DNA from: JADJOY01 sp016713535 [NCBI: Deltaproteobacteria bacterium]
GTDB taxonomy: Bacteria > JADJOY01
DNA: 64,000 bases
NCBI GenBank assembly: GCA_016713535.1
Contig: JADJOY010000009.1
Location: 1-64,000 of the forward strand
Reading direction: 5' to 3'
Program-made: the position numbers and the translations under genes
Notes under the pieces: model-generated
Databases searched by the model: none
What the model was told of the DNA's origin: nothing
The model's input: the letters and a program-made list of their open reading frames with translations, nothing else
Shown: piece by piece, positions 62,099-64,000 of the stretch
How positions within the stretch are numbered: position 1 is the first letter of the stretch
How the letters are laid out: the number at the start of each line of letters is the position of its first letter

Positions 62099-63132
62099 TA
62101 CGGCATCAGCTCTTCGGGGGGAACCGCCGCTTCGATGTCGCGGGCGCGCGCCTCGTACACCTCGGCCTCGGCGTCGCGCCCGGTCTTGCGCAGCAGCGCG
62201 GCGTAGTTCTCGAGCGTCAGCGCGACGCTCGAGTGGTCGGGGCCGAGGGCTTTCTCGAGGATCTTGAGCGAGCGTCGGAAGTGCAGATCCGCCTGCCGAT
62301 ATTTGCCGCGCAGCAGCGACAACAGGCCCAGGTTGTTGAGGCACGTCGCGACGTCGGGGTGCTCGGCGCCGAGCGCCTTGATGCGGATCTTGAGCGCCCG
62401 CCGGTAGAGCGGCTCGGCGCGGTCGAGCTTCCCCTGCAGGTAGAGGAGCCGCGCGAGGTTGGCGAGGTCGCTCGCGACGTCGGGGTGATCGGGCCCGAGC
62501 ACCTTCTCCTGGATCTCGAGCGAGTGCAGGTAGGCGCGCTCGGCGTCCGCATAGCGGCGCGCGGCGCGGTAGAGCCCGGCCAGGTTGTAGAGCGAACGCG
62601 CCACCTCGGCGTTGTCCCGCCCGAACGCGCGCTCCTGGATCGCGATCGCGTCCTTGTAGTGGGCCTCGGACTCGAGGAACCGCCGCTCCACCTTGTAGAG
62701 CGCGGCGAGGTTGGAGAGCGTGGTGGCGACGTGGGGGTGGTCGTCGCCGAGCTGCTCGCGCAGGATCTCGAGCGAGCGCTGGTAGAGCGGCTCGGCCTCG
62801 CCGTACTTCCCCTGGCGGATGAAGAGCACCGCGAGGTTGTTGAGGTCGACGGCGACGTCGGGGTGCTCGACGCCGAGCTCGCCCTCCTTGGTCTCGAGGG
62901 CACGGCGCGCGAACGGCTCGGCGTCACGCCAGCGCTGCTGGCTCTTGTAGAGCTGGGCGACGTTGAGGAGCGAGGTCGAGACGTAGTGCTGGAGCGACGG
63001 GGTCGCTTCCGAGGCGCTCAGCGCGGCCAGATAGAAGCGCTCGGCGTCGTCGAGCTCACCTCGGTCGAGGGCTCGATCGCCTGCGGTCGAGAAGCGTTGC
63101 CAAAGCCGCTCGCGCGCGCTGGGCCGGTTCAT
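62098..63132 (-). CDS. Tetratricopeptide repeat protein (kinesin-light-chain-like TPR)
   Basis: The 344-residue product is built of 42-residue TPR units with the A-x-x-L-Y/N-L-A pattern: DLNNLAVLFIRQGKYGEAEP, TLSNLAALYKVERRFLESEA, SLYNLAGLYRAARRYADAER, DLANLARLLYLQGKLDRAEP and CLNNLGLLSLLRGKYRQADL, each followed by an LG-x-(D/E)-HPDVA linker. The protein is cytosolic and probably scaffolds protein complexes. The ATG at 63132 is close downstream of the HEAT gene on the same strand, so the two may form an operon. Confidence 0.92.
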   Translation of the reverse strand: MNRPSARERLWQRFSTAGDRALDRGELDDAERFYLAALSASEATPSLQHYVSTSLLNVAQLYKSQQRWRDAEPFARRALETKEGELGVEHPDVAVDLNNLAVLFIRQGKYGEAEPLYQRSLEILREQLGDDHPHVATTLSNLAALYKVERRFLESEAHYKDAIAIQERAFGRDNAEVARSLYNLAGLYRAARRYADAERAYLHSLEIQEKVLGPDHPDVASDLANLARLLYLQGKLDRAEPLYRRALKIRIKALGAEHPDVATCLNNLGLLSLLRGKYRQADLHFRRSLKILEKALGPDHSSVALTLENYAALLRKTGRDAEAEVYEARARDIEAAVPPEELMP

Positions 63133-63160
63133 CGGACGGGTGGCCTCGTGGGCTCCGATC

Positions 63161-64000
63161 CTACACCGAGAGGTCGGGAAACGATGCCTCGGCGTCGGCA
63201 CCGATCCCGGCGAGGTCGGCGAGCGCGGTGGCGGCCCACTGGCGCACCCGGTCGTCGTCGTCGGTGAGCGCTCGGCTGAGCTCGGGAACCGCGAGCGCGG
63301 CGGCGGGGCCGATCGCGCGGAGCGCGCGGATCGCTCGCCATCGCACCCGGCCATCGAGGTCGGCGAGCGCGTCCATGAGCGCGGGGACCGCCTCGGCGGC
63401 CCCGGGGGCCGACGTCACCGAGCGCCCAGGCCGCGGCGCGTCGGACGCGGGGGTCCCGGTCGCCGAGCGCGGCGGCGAGCGAGGTGACCGCGAAGGCCGC
63501 CGTCGAGCCGAGCTTGCCGAGCGCCGACGCCGCGGCGGCGCGCACGTCGGGGTCGACGTCGGCGAGCGCCGCGGCCCACTCGGCGGCGCTCTTGCCGCTC
63601 ACCTTGAGGCGCGACTCGAGGTCGCGCTGCGCGGCCGTGGCGGGCGCGGGGCTGACCGGGCGGGCCGGGCGGGCCGCGAGGCGCGGCAGGTCCGCGGCCT
63701 TCGCCGCCGCGCGATCGCGGTAGCTCTCGGCCACCAGGTCGGCGATGTTCTCGATGCGCTGCGTCTCGCGGGTCGAGTCGGCGGCCGCGGCGGCCTCCTC
63801 GGGAGCGAGGAGCACACGAGGCGACTTCCATTCGGAGACGGCGTGATCGTCGAGCGCCGAGAGCGCTTCGGCGACCAGCGCCGTCAGGTCGGTGTCACCG
63901 GCGCGCTCCGGTGCGGGAGCCGGCTCGGGGATCGTCGCGAGCGTGGGTTCGGCGATCGGCGGCGGCGCCGCGACCGCGGCCGGCTGCGGCTTCTTGACCT
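63161..64000 (-). pseudogene. HEAT-repeat protein, 5' end beyond the window, one +1 frameshift
   Basis: The frame is open from the right edge (VKKPQPAAVAAPPPIAEPTL), through a Pro/Ala-rich segment, VAEALSALDDHAVSEWKSPR and helical IENIADLVAESYRDRAA, into HEAT repeats ALADVDPDVRAAAASALGKL and SLAAALGDRDPRVRRAAAWA. At about 63405-63412 a CCCCC run (plus strand GGGGG) adds one base. The other frame continues GAAEAVPALMDALADLDGRV and ends at TAG 63161. The start lies outside this window. It may be a partner of the downstream TPR protein. The frameshift may be an artefact. Confidence 0.8.

Overview
The window is a GC-rich bacterial chromosome segment, probably from an uncultured deltaproteobacterial-type lineage such as Myxococcota or a relative. 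The evidence is GC-dominated codon third positions, many secreted lipoproteins, an outer-membrane barrel, a DUF4056 protein, a DUF1820 protein, a DUF222/HNH endonuclease and a PAS-only signalling protein. The lineage call is inference. I see no rRNA, tRNA, CRISPR array, intact insertion sequence or prophage.

Layout. 1-359: tandem repeat of about 165 bp rich in nested hairpins. 415-5783: histidine-utilisation cluster hutG (frameshifted), hutH, hutU, hutI. 5842-10527: a stand-alone SecD P1-head-like secreted protein, an HtrA protease, two membrane proteins, a Uma2-family protein and a secreted beta-propeller-like protein. 10528-14536: an antitoxin remnant, a DUF222/HNH gene behind a predicted promoter and SOS box, a small membrane-anchored protein and a broken Cys/Met-metabolism PLP enzyme. 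14315-21033: a large lipase-like lipoprotein interrupted by an amber codon, its upstream outer-membrane barrel, and two alpha/beta hydrolases. 21020-33535: a five-PAS protein, a MacAB-type ABC efflux triad, an aldehyde dehydrogenase-alcohol dehydrogenase fusion, and a hybrid histidine kinase paired with a FIST sensor. 33596-42746: scattered metabolic and envelope genes (dienelactone hydrolase, GST, cyclase, GH5 glycosidase, rhodanese, MATE exporter, hydrolase, zinc ribbon). 42840-53827: DUF4056 protein, exonuclease III with DUF1820, a second lipase-like lipoprotein, a secreted EEP-family nuclease/phosphatase behind tandem palindromes, a HigA-like regulator, an SGNH hydrolase and a UbiB/ABC1 kinase. 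53943-64000: a secreted protein with a matrixin-like metalloprotease across a triplicated junction, an aminotransferase, a methyltransferase with a sulfatase, and HEAT and TPR proteins.

Two features run through the whole window. The first is a family of intergenic hairpins with a nearly constant six-base loop (ACGGAG, ACGAAG or a relative, usually fitting ANGGAN) on stems that differ at every locus yet pair perfectly. Complete copies are double-hairpin inverted repeats of 68-74 bp, and members fill every sizeable gap between convergent genes. The second is a series of conserved genes broken by single +1 frameshifts, often in C/G runs, plus two genes cut by in-frame TAG codons. The frameshifts look more like base-calling errors than biology, but they decide how many genes must be read here.

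Genes act together in several places. The hut genes form one overlapping operon for histidine breakdown to glutamate. The ABC ATPase, permease and adaptor are translationally linked to each other and to the dehydrogenase fusion. The FIST protein and hybrid kinase form a sensory pair. The barrel and lipase-like lipoprotein form an envelope pair. The exonuclease III stop overlaps the DUF1820 start.
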